From Blastomussa wellsi (taxonomy: Eukaryota; Cnidaria; Anthozoa; Scleractinia; Plerogyridae): a stretch of DNA of 64,000 nucleotides. A model generated the notes under the pieces. That model saw only the letters and a list, made by a program, of their open reading frames with translations. It was not told where the DNA came from and did no database searches. The stretch spans positions 28,128,656 through 28,192,655 of the forward strand of contig OX393563.1 of the NCBI GenBank assembly GCA_947652115.1, given 5' to 3'. This document shows, one piece after another, positions 9,357-18,944 of this stretch (position 1 is the stretch's first letter; each line of letters opens with the position of its first letter). Made by a program: the position numbers and the translations under genes.

Positions 9357-9980
9357 ATGGGAGTAATAAATAATTTCACTCGCGATAGTAATAATTTATT
9401 TAAATTGACACCAGATGGAAATCATGATGTTGATGGGAAGAAAATAACAAATATGGCAGAAGGCACTGAATATGGTGACGCTGTAACAAAACATCAATTT
9501 GATACTTTGAAAAGTGATATAGCACATGGAAATGTTAAGAAGGGAGATTTAAATTTAGCTGGACATACAATTTTTGGATTGGAGAATAATCCTGATGCAA
9601 GGGATGATGACCTATATGATGATTATGTTAAGGATATGAAAACTGGAGTGAATAAGGAGTATTTAAATTTACATAAGCTGAGAACTTCTTCTGACGGAAA
9701 TTCTTTTGATCTTGCTGGAAAAAATATAATTAATAGTGAACCTTTTTCAGAAGTTAATTTTGATGAGAAGTCATTGGTGCCAAGGGGGTATATTGATGGG
9801 GAATTAGGAAAGAAGGCAGATAGTGATAAAGTACTTCTTCTTGATTCTGATAATTCCTTGAAGATGACTGGTAGTTTGAATATGGATGGAAATAACATTT
9901 TAAATTCACCACAATTAACAACAATTGGTGATATATTAGCTTATAGAAATGCCAATGTCATTTACACTGATGGGAGATGA
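9342..9980 (+). CDS. Polinton-1 fibre-like protein, C-terminally truncated
   Basis: ATGs at 9342 and 9357 open a frame that runs to TGA at 9978-9980. The protein consists of short repeated modules: DVDGKKITNMAEG, KKGDLNLAGHTIFGLENN, SFDLAGKNIINSE, SLKMTGSLNMDGNNILNS. Repeats of hydrophobic-Gly-Asn turns with N-I-x-N/G steps are typical of trimeric beta-helical tail-fibre or attachment proteins, so an external fibre or adhesin role is likely. Just after the stop a shifted frame shows one more module (MTGNLDMG) before sequence changes to an integrase C-terminus at 10,021. A deletion therefore removed the end of this gene and a large part of Polinton-1. It diverges from the ATPase at CATATG. Confidence 0.6.
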   Translation: MYTIHMGVINNFTRDSNNLFKLTPDGNHDVDGKKITNMAEGTEYGDAVTKHQFDTLKSDIAHGNVKKGDLNLAGHTIFGLENNPDARDDDLYDDYVKDMKTGVNKEYLNLHKLRTSSDGNSFDLAGKNIINSEPFSEVNFDEKSLVPRGYIDGELGKKADSDKVLLLDSDNSLKMTGSLNMDGNNILNSPQLTTIGDILAYRNANVIYTDGR

Positions 9981-10020
9981 CTGGTAATTTGGATATGGGG
10001 GAAAATAAAATTTTGTAAAG

Positions 10021-10107
10021 AGGAAGGGTAACAAGGCGTTTGTTAAATGGAAAGGTTATCCTGATAAATTTAATTCATGGGTGAATGAAGATAAATTAAT
10101 TTCTTAA
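10021..10107 (+). pseudogene. Polinton-1 integrase remnant: chromodomain-like C-terminus
   Basis: Only 28 codons remain, ending in TAA at 10105-10107. They contain KAFVKWKGYP followed by FNSWVNEDKL, the hallmark end of a chromodomain as found at the C-terminus of Polinton and some retroviral-type integrases. The DDE core is absent because the upstream sequence is fibre-like gene, so this is a deletion junction. It shows that Polinton-1 once had its own integrase in this orientation. Confidence 0.75.
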
Positions 10108-10132
10108 GTATTAATATACTTGAATTGTTAAG

Positions 10133-10486
10133 ATGAGAAGAAAATGTGATGAGTTGAAATTTAATTTTAAAATTGTTAAATATATAAGAGATCAATACCC
10201 AGATGCTTTGATTGTTGCGGAGATTATAAGTTTAATGAGAAATCCTATAACAAGAAATTTTGCAAAGTTGAAAGGATACATTAAGGGTACTCCCGATATT
10301 ATAATTTTAAATAAAAATAGGGAATATGCTGGATTTGCCATTGAATTAAAAAATCCAAATGGTAAGGGAAAGATAAGTAAGGAACAAAAAGAATTTATTG
10401 GTAAGTTACAGGAGATTGGATATAAGAAGATTATAAGTGGGGATTATGATGAGATTGTTGAGGAGGTAAATAATTATTTTAAGTAA
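10133..10486 (+). CDS. PD-(D/E)XK nuclease, VRR-NUC-like (copy 1)
   Basis: A 117-residue protein with the core of a small PD-(D/E)XK nuclease: GTPDIIILN (residues about 57-65), FAIELKNPNGKGKIS (about 76-90) and a following KEQKEFIGKL helix. The D, E-x-K and Q positions match VRR-NUC and related Holliday-junction-resolvase-like enzymes, which cut branched or structured DNA. In a Polinton such an enzyme could process replication or packaging intermediates; that is inference. The start ATG at 10133 lies 26 bases after the integrase remnant stop. A second, diverged copy follows at 10585. The frame is intact. Confidence 0.75.
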   Translation: MRRKCDELKFNFKIVKYIRDQYPDALIVAEIISLMRNPITRNFAKLKGYIKGTPDIIILNKNREYAGFAIELKNPNGKGKISKEQKEFIGKLQEIGYKKIISGDYDEIVEEVNNYFK

Positions 10487-10518
10487 GTTGTTGAATCAGT
10501 AGATGAATAATTTAATTA

Positions 10519-10555
10519 TTGCGCTCGCAGCCTTCGGCTACTCGCGGCGTGGGTG
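10519..10555. other. GC-rich hairpin island between the two nuclease genes
   Basis: A short GC-rich block in otherwise AT-rich DNA contains AGCC-TTC-GGCT with flanking GCGCTCGC and CTCGCGGC, able to form a small stable hairpin. It sits just after the first nuclease gene and could help end transcription, or be a remnant of a repeat. No further evidence. Confidence 0.35.
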
Positions 10556-10584
10556 AATTTTTTTTTTTTCTAATATATAGTTAT

Positions 10585-11007
10585 ATGTTTGGTGATATAA
10601 AAATTGATACAACATTTTCTATTGATAGTTTGCATGTTAAAGTGGTGAGGTTCACTAGAGAAAATTACCCGAATGCGCTGTTATCTGTAGAGTTTATCAG
10701 TTGTTTGGCTTTTAAGGAGCAAAGGGCTGAGGCAATTAAGAGAGGCTATACGGTTGGAACAGCTGATTTGATAATTTTGAATCCAAGCAAGGGATGGAAT
10801 GGGTTTGTCATTGAATTTAAAAATCCAAGAGGATGTGGTGATATAAGTGAGAAGCAGGAGGAGTTTCACAATAGGATTAGATCTTGTGGGTATAAGGTGA
10901 TGGTAAGTAACAATTATGACAGGATTGTAATTGAGATTGTAAAATATTTTGAAAAGGAGAGGGTAAGGTTTGAGAGTTGTGGGAAGATGATAATGAGAAA
11001 AAAATAA
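10585..11007 (+). CDS. PD-(D/E)XK nuclease, VRR-NUC-like (copy 2)
   Basis: The ATG at 10585 follows the AT-rich 'aatatatagttat', giving 140 residues. It repeats the core of copy 1: GTADLIILNPSKGWNGFVIE, then FKNPRGCGDISEKQEEF. The catalytic pattern D, E-x-K and Q is kept, although the first motif reads GTAD where copy 1 reads GTPD. The N-terminal part (FTRENYPNALLSVEFISCL) is also alignable to copy 1, so the two genes are a tandem duplication that has diverged. A C-terminal basic tail is unique to this copy. Confidence 0.72.
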   Translation: MFGDIKIDTTFSIDSLHVKVVRFTRENYPNALLSVEFISCLAFKEQRAEAIKRGYTVGTADLIILNPSKGWNGFVIEFKNPRGCGDISEKQEEFHNRIRSCGYKVMVSNNYDRIVIEIVKYFEKERVRFESCGKMIMRKK

Positions 11008-11073
11008 AAAAAAAACATATAGTTAAGTGTAAATTGAAAAAATAATTTTTAATCCTATTATATAGTTTGTGTG

Positions 11074-11277
11074 ATGAAGAAATTTGAAAATACTAACGAG
11101 CGTTTTGAAAGGTTGGAAAAGTTAAAAAAAAGTGTGGAGCAAGGGTTAAACCATTTAATAAATCAGTGGTTATTGAGTCAAATGGTAAAATCGTTTACTA
11201 CATTACTTTTTCTGATAATGGAGAAAATAATAAAAACATATAGTTACGCGTTTTTTGAATTTTTTTTTCTGTTCTAA
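11074..11277 (+). pseudogene. small Polinton-1 gene, probably frameshifted
   Basis: ATG at 11074 lies after 'tattatatagtttgtgtg'. A charged helical start (NERFERLEKLKK) is followed by a run of eight A residues near 11128. Past this run, the alternative frame reads a more protein-like segment and ends at the TAG inside the next 'catatag' motif (about 11244), while the original frame becomes hydrophobic. A one-base indel in the A-run is likely. Function unknown. Confidence 0.35.
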
Positions 11278-11286
11278 TATTATAGG

Positions 11287-11670
11287 ATGGATGGTAAAAT
11301 ATTTATTAAGCGAGCGATGAGAGATTTGGATGAGAGTTCAGAAGATGAATTTCTAAATGATGTTGAGGAATATTCTGATAGTGATTCAAATGATAAAAAA
11401 TATAATTATAATAGTGTTGCAAGTGAATGTAACATTGTGAGAAATAATTTAGAATTTATTAAGTTGTTCCTGAAGGATGAAAGGAGCAGTGATGAAATGA
11501 AAAACATTTTAAGACAAATTTGGAGAGACATGAGGAACTCACCAAGGTATCAGCTTAGTGAATATTGGAAAGATTTAAATAGCATGGTCATTAAATTTGC
11601 TAGTAAAAATAAAAGTTATGGAAAAAATGATGTAATTGATTTAATTAAAATTGCAATGAAACATTTTTGA
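11287..11670 (+). CDS. Polinton-1 acidic protein of unknown function
   Basis: The 127-codon frame opens at ATG 11287, immediately after 'tattatagg'. The N-terminus is acidic (DESSEDEFLNDVEEYSDSDS), followed by a helical C-terminal domain with SPRYQLSEYWKDLNSM. No family was recognised. It is evenly spaced between the nuclease genes and the RPVPLPRTK-repeat gene, and has the same TATATAG-type leader as its neighbours, so it is a likely bona fide gene. Confidence 0.5.
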   Translation: MDGKIFIKRAMRDLDESSEDEFLNDVEEYSDSDSNDKKYNYNSVASECNIVRNNLEFIKLFLKDERSSDEMKNILRQIWRDMRNSPRYQLSEYWKDLNSMVIKFASKNKSYGKNDVIDLIKIAMKHF

Positions 11671-11914
11671 TCAAAAAATAAAAAAAATATATAGTTAGCT
11701 CATTTTTGTTCTTGTGATATATTCATTAAAAAATCAAATTGTAAAAAAATTATAATTTGATTAAAAAATAAAATATATAGTTAGCTCATTTTTGCGAAAT
11801 TTAATTGATGATGGGGTTTGTGTCTTTATTTTTAATTTTATGATAACTTTTTTTGTAATTTGAAAATATGCGTAAATTTCTAAAAAAAATTTTTCTGTAA
11901 TTATTATATATAGA
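11671..11914 (+). promoter_or_regulatory. TATATAG-type leader motifs
   Basis: Two copies of 'atatatagttagctcatttt' (about 11688-11708 and 11773-11793) and a third 'ttatatatagaATG' directly before the gene at 11915 lie here. Similar TATATAGTT or TATAGG sequences precede the starts at 10585, 11074 and 11287 and follow 11007 and 11230. This recurrence at gene edges suggests a promoter-initiator element of Polinton-1; one copy appears duplicated with no gene behind it. Confidence 0.5.
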
Positions 11915-12108
11915 ATGAATATATCACAGGAACAATTTCTGACATTTCAAAATCAAATGATGGAACAATTTAATTTGCTGAGTAGTCAATTGCAATTTTT
12001 AAAGAAACAGAATGAAGAAAAGGATAAAATAATTAAGGAGTTAAGGCTTGCAAGCTCAACGATTAAAAGGCCAGTTCCATTAGTAAGAACAAAAAGATTA
12101 GAAAGGCC
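11915..12108 (+). pseudogene. Polinton-1 coiled-coil/RPVPLPRTK-repeat gene, 5' part (split by insertion A)
   Basis: ATG 11915 follows 'tattatatatagaa'. The protein begins with a coiled coil (QNQMMEQFNLLSSQLQFLKK) and then enters a 13-residue repeat of the form RPVPL-RTKRLE. At about 12,108 the frame runs into foreign DNA. The same repeat resumes in frame at 18,945. The gene was therefore cut by a 6.8-kb insertion. Proline-rich basic repeats like this also occur in cnidarian Polinton polymerase N-termini; function unknown. Confidence 0.75.
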
Positions 12109-12423
12109 ATCTACATTTCCCAAAATTTTTCATTGTTTCTTTTACTGCTTCTGAGCGCAATAAAGTTAACCAGGAATTTGAAGATTTCTTTAATTTCACC
12201 TAAGCGCTTATCTGACCGTTTTTTGACATTTTCTTCAAATTTGGGCCCTGTTTTTAACTGATTTTAACTTTTGCTGACTGTTCCACTGTTTGTAAAGGAA
12301 CGTTCCTCGAGTAACGATTGTTCCTATTTTTGGGTTTCTATTGACCTTAAGAGGACCAGCTTTTTTACAATTTAGGATCAAAATGTTCTCTTTCAAGGAA
12401 AACGATAACATTTTGTTCCGAGT
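12109..12423. other. unique sequence between the Polinton-1 gene and the minisatellite
   Basis: No gene, repeat or motif was recognised beyond the possible terminal inverted repeat at the left edge. Confidence 0.4.
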
Positions 12424-15400
12424 TCGCAACTGTGAATGGAACAAATTGTTCCCAAATTGATGATTTAGGACTGTTTTGTTCCGAGTTCCGATCAGTGATT
12501 GGAACATATTGTTCCCAAATTGATGATTTAGGACTGTTTTGTTCCGAGTTCCGATCAGTGATTGGAACATATTGTTCCCAAATTGATGATTTAGGACTGT
12601 TTTGTTCCGTGTTACTATCTGAGAATGGAACAAATTGTTCCCAAATTGATGATTTAGAACTGTTTTGTTCCGAGTTTCTATCTGTGAATGGAACAAATTG
12701 TTCCCAAATTGATGATTTAGGACTGTTTTGTTCCGAGTTCCGATCAGTGATTGGAACAAATTGCTCCCAAGTTGATGATTTAGGAATGTTTTGTTCCGAG
12801 TTCCGATCAGTGAATGGAACAAATTGTTCCCAAGTTGATGATTTAGGACTGTTTTGTTCCCAGTTCCGATCAGTGAATGGAACAAATTGTTCCCAAATTG
12901 ATGATTTAGGACTGTTTTGTTCCGAGTTCCTATCTGTGAATGGAACAAATTGTTCCCAAATTGATGATTTAGGACTGTTTTGTTCCGAATTCCTATATGT
13001 GAATGGAACAAATTGTTCCCAAATGGATGATTTAGGACTGTTTTGTTCCGAGTTCCTATCTTTGAATGGAACAAATTGTTCCCAAATTGATGATTTAGGA
13101 CTGTTTTGTTCCGAGTTCCTATATGTGAATGGAACAAATTGTTCCCAAATGGATGATTTATTACTGTTTTGTTCCGAATTCCTATCTTTGAATGGAGCAA
13201 ATTGTTCCCAAATTGATGATTTAGGACTGTTTTGTTCCGAGTTCCGATCAGTGATTGGAACAAATTGCTCCCAAGTTGATGATTTAGGAATGTTTTGTTC
13301 CGAGTTCCGATCAGTGAATGGAACAAATTGTTCCCAAGTTGATGATTTAGGACTGTTTTGTTCCCAGTTCCGATCAGTGAATGGAACAAATTGTTCCCAA
13401 ATTGATGATTTAGGACTGTTTTGTTCCGAGTTCCTATCTGTGAATGGAACAAATTGTTCCTAAATTGATGATTTAGGACTGTTTTGTTCCGAGTTCCTAT
13501 ATGTGCATGGAACAAATTGTTCCCAAATTGATGATTTAGGACTGTTTTGTTCCGAGTTCCTATCTTTGAATGGAACAAATTGTTCCCAAATTGATGATTT
13601 AGGACTGTTTTGTTCCGAGTTCCTATATGTGAATGGAACAAATTGTTCCCAAATGGATGATTTATTACTGTTTTGTTCCGAATTCCTATCTTTGAATGGA
13701 GCAAATTGTTCCCAAATTGATGATTTAGGACTGTTTTGTTCCGAGTTCCGATCAGTGATTGGAACGAATTGTTCCCAAGTTGATGATTTAGGACTGTTTT
13801 GTTCCGAGTTCCTATATGTGAATGGAACAAATTGTTCCCAAATTGATGATTTATTACTGTTTTGTTCCGAGTTCCTATCTTTGAATGGAGCAAATTGTTC
13901 CCAAATTGATGATTTAGGACTGTTTTGTTCCGAGTTCCGATCAGTGATTGGAACGAATTGTTCCCAAGTTGATGATTTAGGAATGTTTTGTTCCGAGTTC
14001 CTATATGTGAATGGAACAAATTGTTCCAAAATTGATGATTTATTACTGTTTTGTTCCGAGTTCCTATCTTTGAATGGAGCAAATTGTTCCCAAATTGATG
14101 ATTTAGGACTGTTTTGTTCCGAGTTCCGATCAGTGATTGGAACGAATTGTTCCCAAGTTGATGATTTAGGACCGTTTTGTTCCGAGTTCCTATATGTGAT
14201 TGGAACAAATTGTTCCCAAATTGATGATTTAGGACTGTTTTGTTCCGAGTTTCTATATGTGAATGGAACAAATTGTTCCCAAATTGATGATTTAGGACTG
14301 TTGTGTTCCGAGTTCCTATCTGTGAATGGAACAAATTGTTCCCAAATTGATGATTTAGGACTGTTTTGTTCCGAGTTCCGATCAGTGATTGGAACAAATT
14401 GCTCCCAAGTGATGATTTAGGACTGTTTTGTTCCGAGTTCCGATCAGTGAATGGAACAAATTGTTCCCAAGTTGATGATTTAGGACTGTTTTGTTCCCAG
14501 TTCCGATCAGTGAATGGAACAAATTGTTCCTAAATTCATGATTTAGGACTGTTTTGTTCCGAGTTCCTATCTGTGAATGGAACAAATTGTTCCCAAATTG
14601 ATGATTTATTACTGTTTTGTTCCGAGTTCCTATCTTTGAATGGAACAAATTGTTCCCAAATTGATGATTTAGGACTGTTTTGTTCCGAGTTCCTATATGT
14701 GAATGGAACAAATTGTTCCCAAATTGATGATTTATTACTGTTTTGTTCCGAATTCCTATCTTTGAATGGAGCAAATTGTTCCCAAATTGATGATTTAGGA
14801 CTGTTTTGTTCCGAGTTCCGATCAGTGATTGGAACGAATTGTTCCCAAGTTGATGATTTAGGACTGTTTTGTTCTGAGTTCCTATATGTGAATGGAACAA
14901 ATTGTTCCCAAATTGATGATTTATTACTGTTTTGTTCCGAGTTCCTATCTTTGAATGGAGCAAATTGTTCCCAAATTGATGATTTAGGACTGTTTTGTTC
15001 CGAGTTCCGATCAGTGATTGGAACGAATTGTTCCCAAGTTGATGATTTAGGACTGTTTTGTTCCGAGTTCCTATATGTAATTGGAACAAATTGTTTCCAA
15101 ATTGATGATTTAGGACTGTTTTGTTCCGAGTTCCTATCTTTGAATGGAACAAATTGTTCCCAAATTGATGATTTAGGACTGTTTTGTTCCGAGTTCCGAT
15201 CAGTGATTGGAACGAATTGTTCCCAAGTTGATGATTCAGGACTGTTTTGTTCCAAGTTCCTATATTTAAATGGAACAAATTGTTCCCAAATTGATGATTT
15301 AGGACTGTTTTTTTCCGAGTTCCCATCTGGGAATGGAACAAATTGTTCCCAAGTTGATGATTTAGGACTATTTTGGTCCGCGTTCGTATCTCTGTGTGGA

Positions 15401-15640
15401 ACACATTGTTCCCAAATTGATCATTTAAGACTGTTTTGTTCCGAGTTCCCATCTCTGCACTGTTCCCAGATTGAGAATTTAGGAACAATTTTATGATCGT
15501 TTTGTTCCGAGTTCCTATCTGTTCGTGGAACACATTGTTCCCAAATTGATGATTCAGGACTAGTTTGTTCCGAGTTCCTATATTTGAATGGAACGCTTTG
15601 ATCCCAAATTGATAATTTAGGACTGTTTGGGTCCGCTTTT
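12424..15640. repeat. 63-bp minisatellite, about 50 copies
   Basis: A 63-bp unit repeats with few indels: 'ggaacaaattgttcccaaat' continuing 'tgatgatttaggactgtttt' and 'gttccgagttcctatctgtg'. Each unit carries an inverted repeat GGAACA-AAT-TGTTCC. Because 63 is a multiple of three and the unit lacks stops in several frames, long artificial reading frames appear on both strands. Variant units group in threes (about 189 bp), for example around 13,621-14,180 and 14,690-15,060. The last units, after about 15,300, are degenerate. Confidence 0.95.
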
Positions 15641-15942
15641 ATTAAGGCCTGGTTTGTTCCGAAATTCTATTTGTTTATGGACCTCTACGTTCCTAAATGA
15701 AGTTGTCCTTTTGAATGAAGGCAAACATTAGAGCGCTCACAGACCTGTTTGGGCAAGTTGAATAGAATATTGTTGGCATATCCTCTCATGAATTTTGCAC
15801 AATAGTAATAAGGGCAGCCAAGTGAGGGCATGTTTTAGGCAAGTTTAAGCATACATAGAGTTCCTTTAGCTGTCATTGGTTCCTTGCTTTTGGCTAAGCT
15901 ATAAAGGCGATCGTCTTGGACAGATGTTTTTCAAAGGGCAAA
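15641..15942. other. sequence between minisatellite and recombinase, no gene seen
   Basis: No feature was recognised. It may contain the promoter of the recombinase gene. Confidence 0.35.
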
Positions 15943-17651
15943 ATGAGCAAGAAGTTCAAAGTCGATTAGTTAGACATCACTGGAGCATCGCCAAAACCGA
16001 AACGGCTTCACTTGGAAAAGGATGAAACCGACGATCTTTATCATTGTCCAATACAAGAGTGTGATGGATTTTAAAGCCAGAGAGGGTGCAGAAAACACGT
16101 TAACACCAAGCACAGTTAGTTCTTTTATTTTGACGAAAAGCCCAATCCGAAAGAAAGCACAGATTCGTTAAAAGCAGCACGAATTTTTTTAGTGAAGAAC
16201 CCAAATGAAGATAGTACACGTGAAACCACAAAAATGCCGTGAAGTTACTTCCTTCATTTTCATTATCTTGTGACATTGGCGTAGTATTCACGAAATGGTT
16301 GACTGGAAGTGCTGGCGGCTGCAAGAAAGATCGGGCAGCTCAACAAATAGTGACGAGATGCTTTAAGTTTTTTAGATTTTGTTGTAAAGATGAGGAAGAG
16401 TTGACGTTTGACGTGGTGGACTTTAGTCTGTGTTCTCCAAATCTGTTGTTCAAGTTTATCGGCTACTTGCAAGACGAATGCAAACTCGGACATGGTGGAC
16501 GTTTGGGCTACATAGATGCCATTTCCGAATTGATCGACTTCAGAAAACTTCATGGCGCATCAAAGGCAGTTCTTCGAAACTTCTCTTCGACGGAGTTGTA
16601 TATCAAGAGAGCCCGAAAGACAGTGGCGAAAATGATGAGATTGCAATGGACACAAGATTTAGACATCGACACTCTGGAAGCAAGAGGCCACTGGGCAACA
16701 AAGGAGGAGTTATTGGAGGTGGTGAAATTTCATCTCCCGCGCTACGAAAATACCATGAAGTGATGCAAAACTAGCCCAGCTCAAGTTAACCCCTCAGACT
16801 TAACATTTGCCACAAAATTTGTAGCCATGTATCTGTTCATCAAAGTGAAGGGATCGCGCCCAATGACTTATCAGTATTTGACGGTGGACATGATTGCTAC
16901 AGCCAAGGAGAACGGTGGTTTCATCGATCAGAAAACGTTCAAAACTGCTGGAAAGTATGGATTTGATTCATTGATTCTGACCGATGCAAACATGCAAGTG
17001 CTTAATGGCTACATCACGTACGTTAGACCTCTGCTTAAACCCCGGTGCGATTTCGTTCTTGTTACCAGAAATGGAGGTCAGCACGGCAAATTGGGCGAGA
17101 TTATGAGCAAACTGGTTTTTGATGCAATCGGAAAATACATTCATCCCACACGTTATCGCCAAATTGTTGAAACGCAAAGCCTCAATCAGCTCACGATCGA
17201 AGAGCAAAGGATTTTATCTGAAGACCAAAAACACAGCTCTGCTGTTGCTAAAGTTCACTATCAAAAGCAACGATCGCGAGAAGTTGCAATGAAGGGTCAC
17301 GAGTGCCTGCAAACACTTCAAGGTACCAAGGGTTCAGAAGTGGATGAGGACGTCCACGCAAGACTTGGCGGTTCGACCATCAGCTCCGCGCCTTCAGTTG
17401 AAACAGTACAGAATAACACTCCAACCCCCAAAATGGATTCACAGCCGAAACAAAACGCGCGTACTCAAAGGAGAATTCGTCCTGCTCTGAAATTCACAAC
17501 AGAAGAAGACGATTTTCTGAAAGAAGGCATAACTAAACACGGGTTTTGGCAGTGGACTGCTATTTTGAGAGACCCCGATTTCAAGTTTCAAGAAGGAAGA
17601 ATGGCAGACTCCCTAAAGAAAAGGGCTGGACTCAAACTACTCCATACTTAA
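15943..17651 (+). pseudogene. tyrosine recombinase (Crypton-like) with zinc finger and SANT/Myb-like tail
   Basis: From ATG 15943 the sequence reads, through several stops and frame changes, an N-terminal zinc finger (YHCPIQECDGF, then GCRKHVNTKH), a middle domain (16,239-16,763) and, from 16,827, a C-terminal region. The latter has IHPTRYRQIVET and, about 35 residues on, KHSSAVAKVHYQKQRSR. A basic R/H box followed by H-S-S-x(3)-A-x-x-H-Y fits the last motifs of a tyrosine recombinase, with the Tyr of VHYQK as nucleophile. The end (TEEDDFLKEGITKHGFWQW) is a SANT/Myb-like DNA-binding motif. Such proteins recombine DNA through a 3'-phosphotyrosine bond, and Crypton elements use them to move. 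The open 274-codon C-terminal piece suggests moderate age. Crypton is my best guess; other YR families are possible. Confidence 0.55.
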
Positions 17652-18140
17652 CAAGACAAGAGAAGACTAATAAAAGCAGCAATTTTGATACTCTGATAAA
17701 CTACAGAACTGTATGGAACACACGATGATTATTTACAGTTTTCATCCCGTCACTGTTGTACAAAATCATTTAAAGTATACGGTGACTTACAAATAATTGC
17801 TCCCATTCACGTTCTCATTGGTATTTCTAGCTTCGAAAATACAACAGTTTCATACAATGGTAAACAAGCCTCAAACGTGAATCGTGATAATTTTGGACTT
17901 GTTGTTCTTATCTATTCACAGCTTTATTTTGCGTGTATTCGAAAACGTTAGAATTAAATGGAAACCATCAGAAACCAGTGTTGCTTTGACTTCCGAATGA
18001 TTGCAAACAGTCAAGATGCTTTTTCTTGAAGAATTTTTTCCACTCGCACTATCATCATTGTTGTGTTTGGCATTGCATCTTTATTTCAAGGACAAATTAA
18101 AAGCTGGTCACTCTTAAAGATTCAAAGAATGAAGATGATA
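17652..18140. other. non-coding part of insertion A
   Basis: No gene or clear repeat was recognised. Confidence 0.35.
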
Positions 18141-18870
18141 ATATTCACGTTCCAGAAAATCCGTAAAATCGTCATTCCCGCTTTGAATTTGAAATTAACA
18201 TTACCTTTAACTTCCAGTGCTTATCGAGAGTAACACATTGTCACTCAAAAAACCTTCTATGAGGACGGGAATGACGGATTTTACGGATTTAACGGGAACA
18301 TGAATACTTAATGAATTATACCTCTCTTTATTACTGTAAATGTCTTTTAAAACTTATTTAATTCTTTATAAGAGATACTTACAGTAAGAAAGAGACGAAA
18401 ATATGGTTAATATATTCATATTTTCTTCTCTTTATTACTGTAAGTATCTCTTATAAAGAATTAAATAAGTTTTAAAAGACATTCACAGTAAGAAAGAGAG
18501 GTATAATTCATTAAGTATTCATGTTCCCGTTAAATCCGTAAAATCCGTCATTCCCGTTCTATATTTAAAATTAGCATTGCCTATGACTTCCAGTGCTTAT
18601 CAAGTGTAATACATCATCATCCACGCAACTTGTTATAAGGACGAGAATGGTAGATTTTACGGATTTAGCGGGGTTATGTTCTTGTCTTTATTACTGTAAG
18701 TATTCATTCATGTTCCCGTTAAATCCGCACAATCCGTCATTCCCGTTCTATTTTTGAAATTAACATTGCCTTTAACTTCCAGTGCTTATGAAGTGTAACA
18801 CATTATCATCCAAACAACCTACTATAAGGACGGGAATGGTGGATTTTATGGATTTAACGGGGCTATGAAC
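18141..18870. repeat. ladder of palindromic MITE-like units
   Basis: Three units (about 18,145-18,300, 18,521-18,680 and 18,711-18,870) each begin with a form of 'gttcccgttaaatccgtaaa' and end with its complement 'ttacggatttaacgggaac', enclosing 'cttccagtgcttat'. Between the first and second is a long hairpin (about 18,301-18,520, arms of about 100 bp) centred near 18,410. Together they form a nested inverted-repeat ladder, typical of MITE or foldback DNA. Confidence 0.85.
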
Positions 18871-18944
18871 ATCTAACTAACTATATGTTATTTTCTTTAT
18901 TTCTGTAAGGATCTCTTAAAAGGAACAAAGACATTTGGGAAACG

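Larger units (their letters stand above)
12109..18944. mobile_element. insertion A: minisatellite plus tyrosine-recombinase element
   Basis: This 6.8-kb block interrupts a single Polinton-1 gene whose two halves resume on either side. Its ends share a weak inverted similarity ('acatttcccaaaatttttca' on the left, 'tgtctttgttccttttaag' type sequence on the opposite strand at the right). It contains a 63-bp minisatellite, a broken tyrosine recombinase and a ladder of palindromic repeats. It may be one composite element or several insertions; the exact target duplication was not resolved. Confidence 0.55.

Noticed and set aside
9623..9898. Minus-strand frame of 91 codons
   Set aside because: It is antisense to the fibre-like gene, whose repeated modules are the better explanation.
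12235..15533. Long open frames on both strands (up to 720 codons) in the 63-bp repeat region
   Set aside because: They arise because the repeat length is divisible by three and the unit lacks stops in several frames. No start context or conserved domain supports translation.
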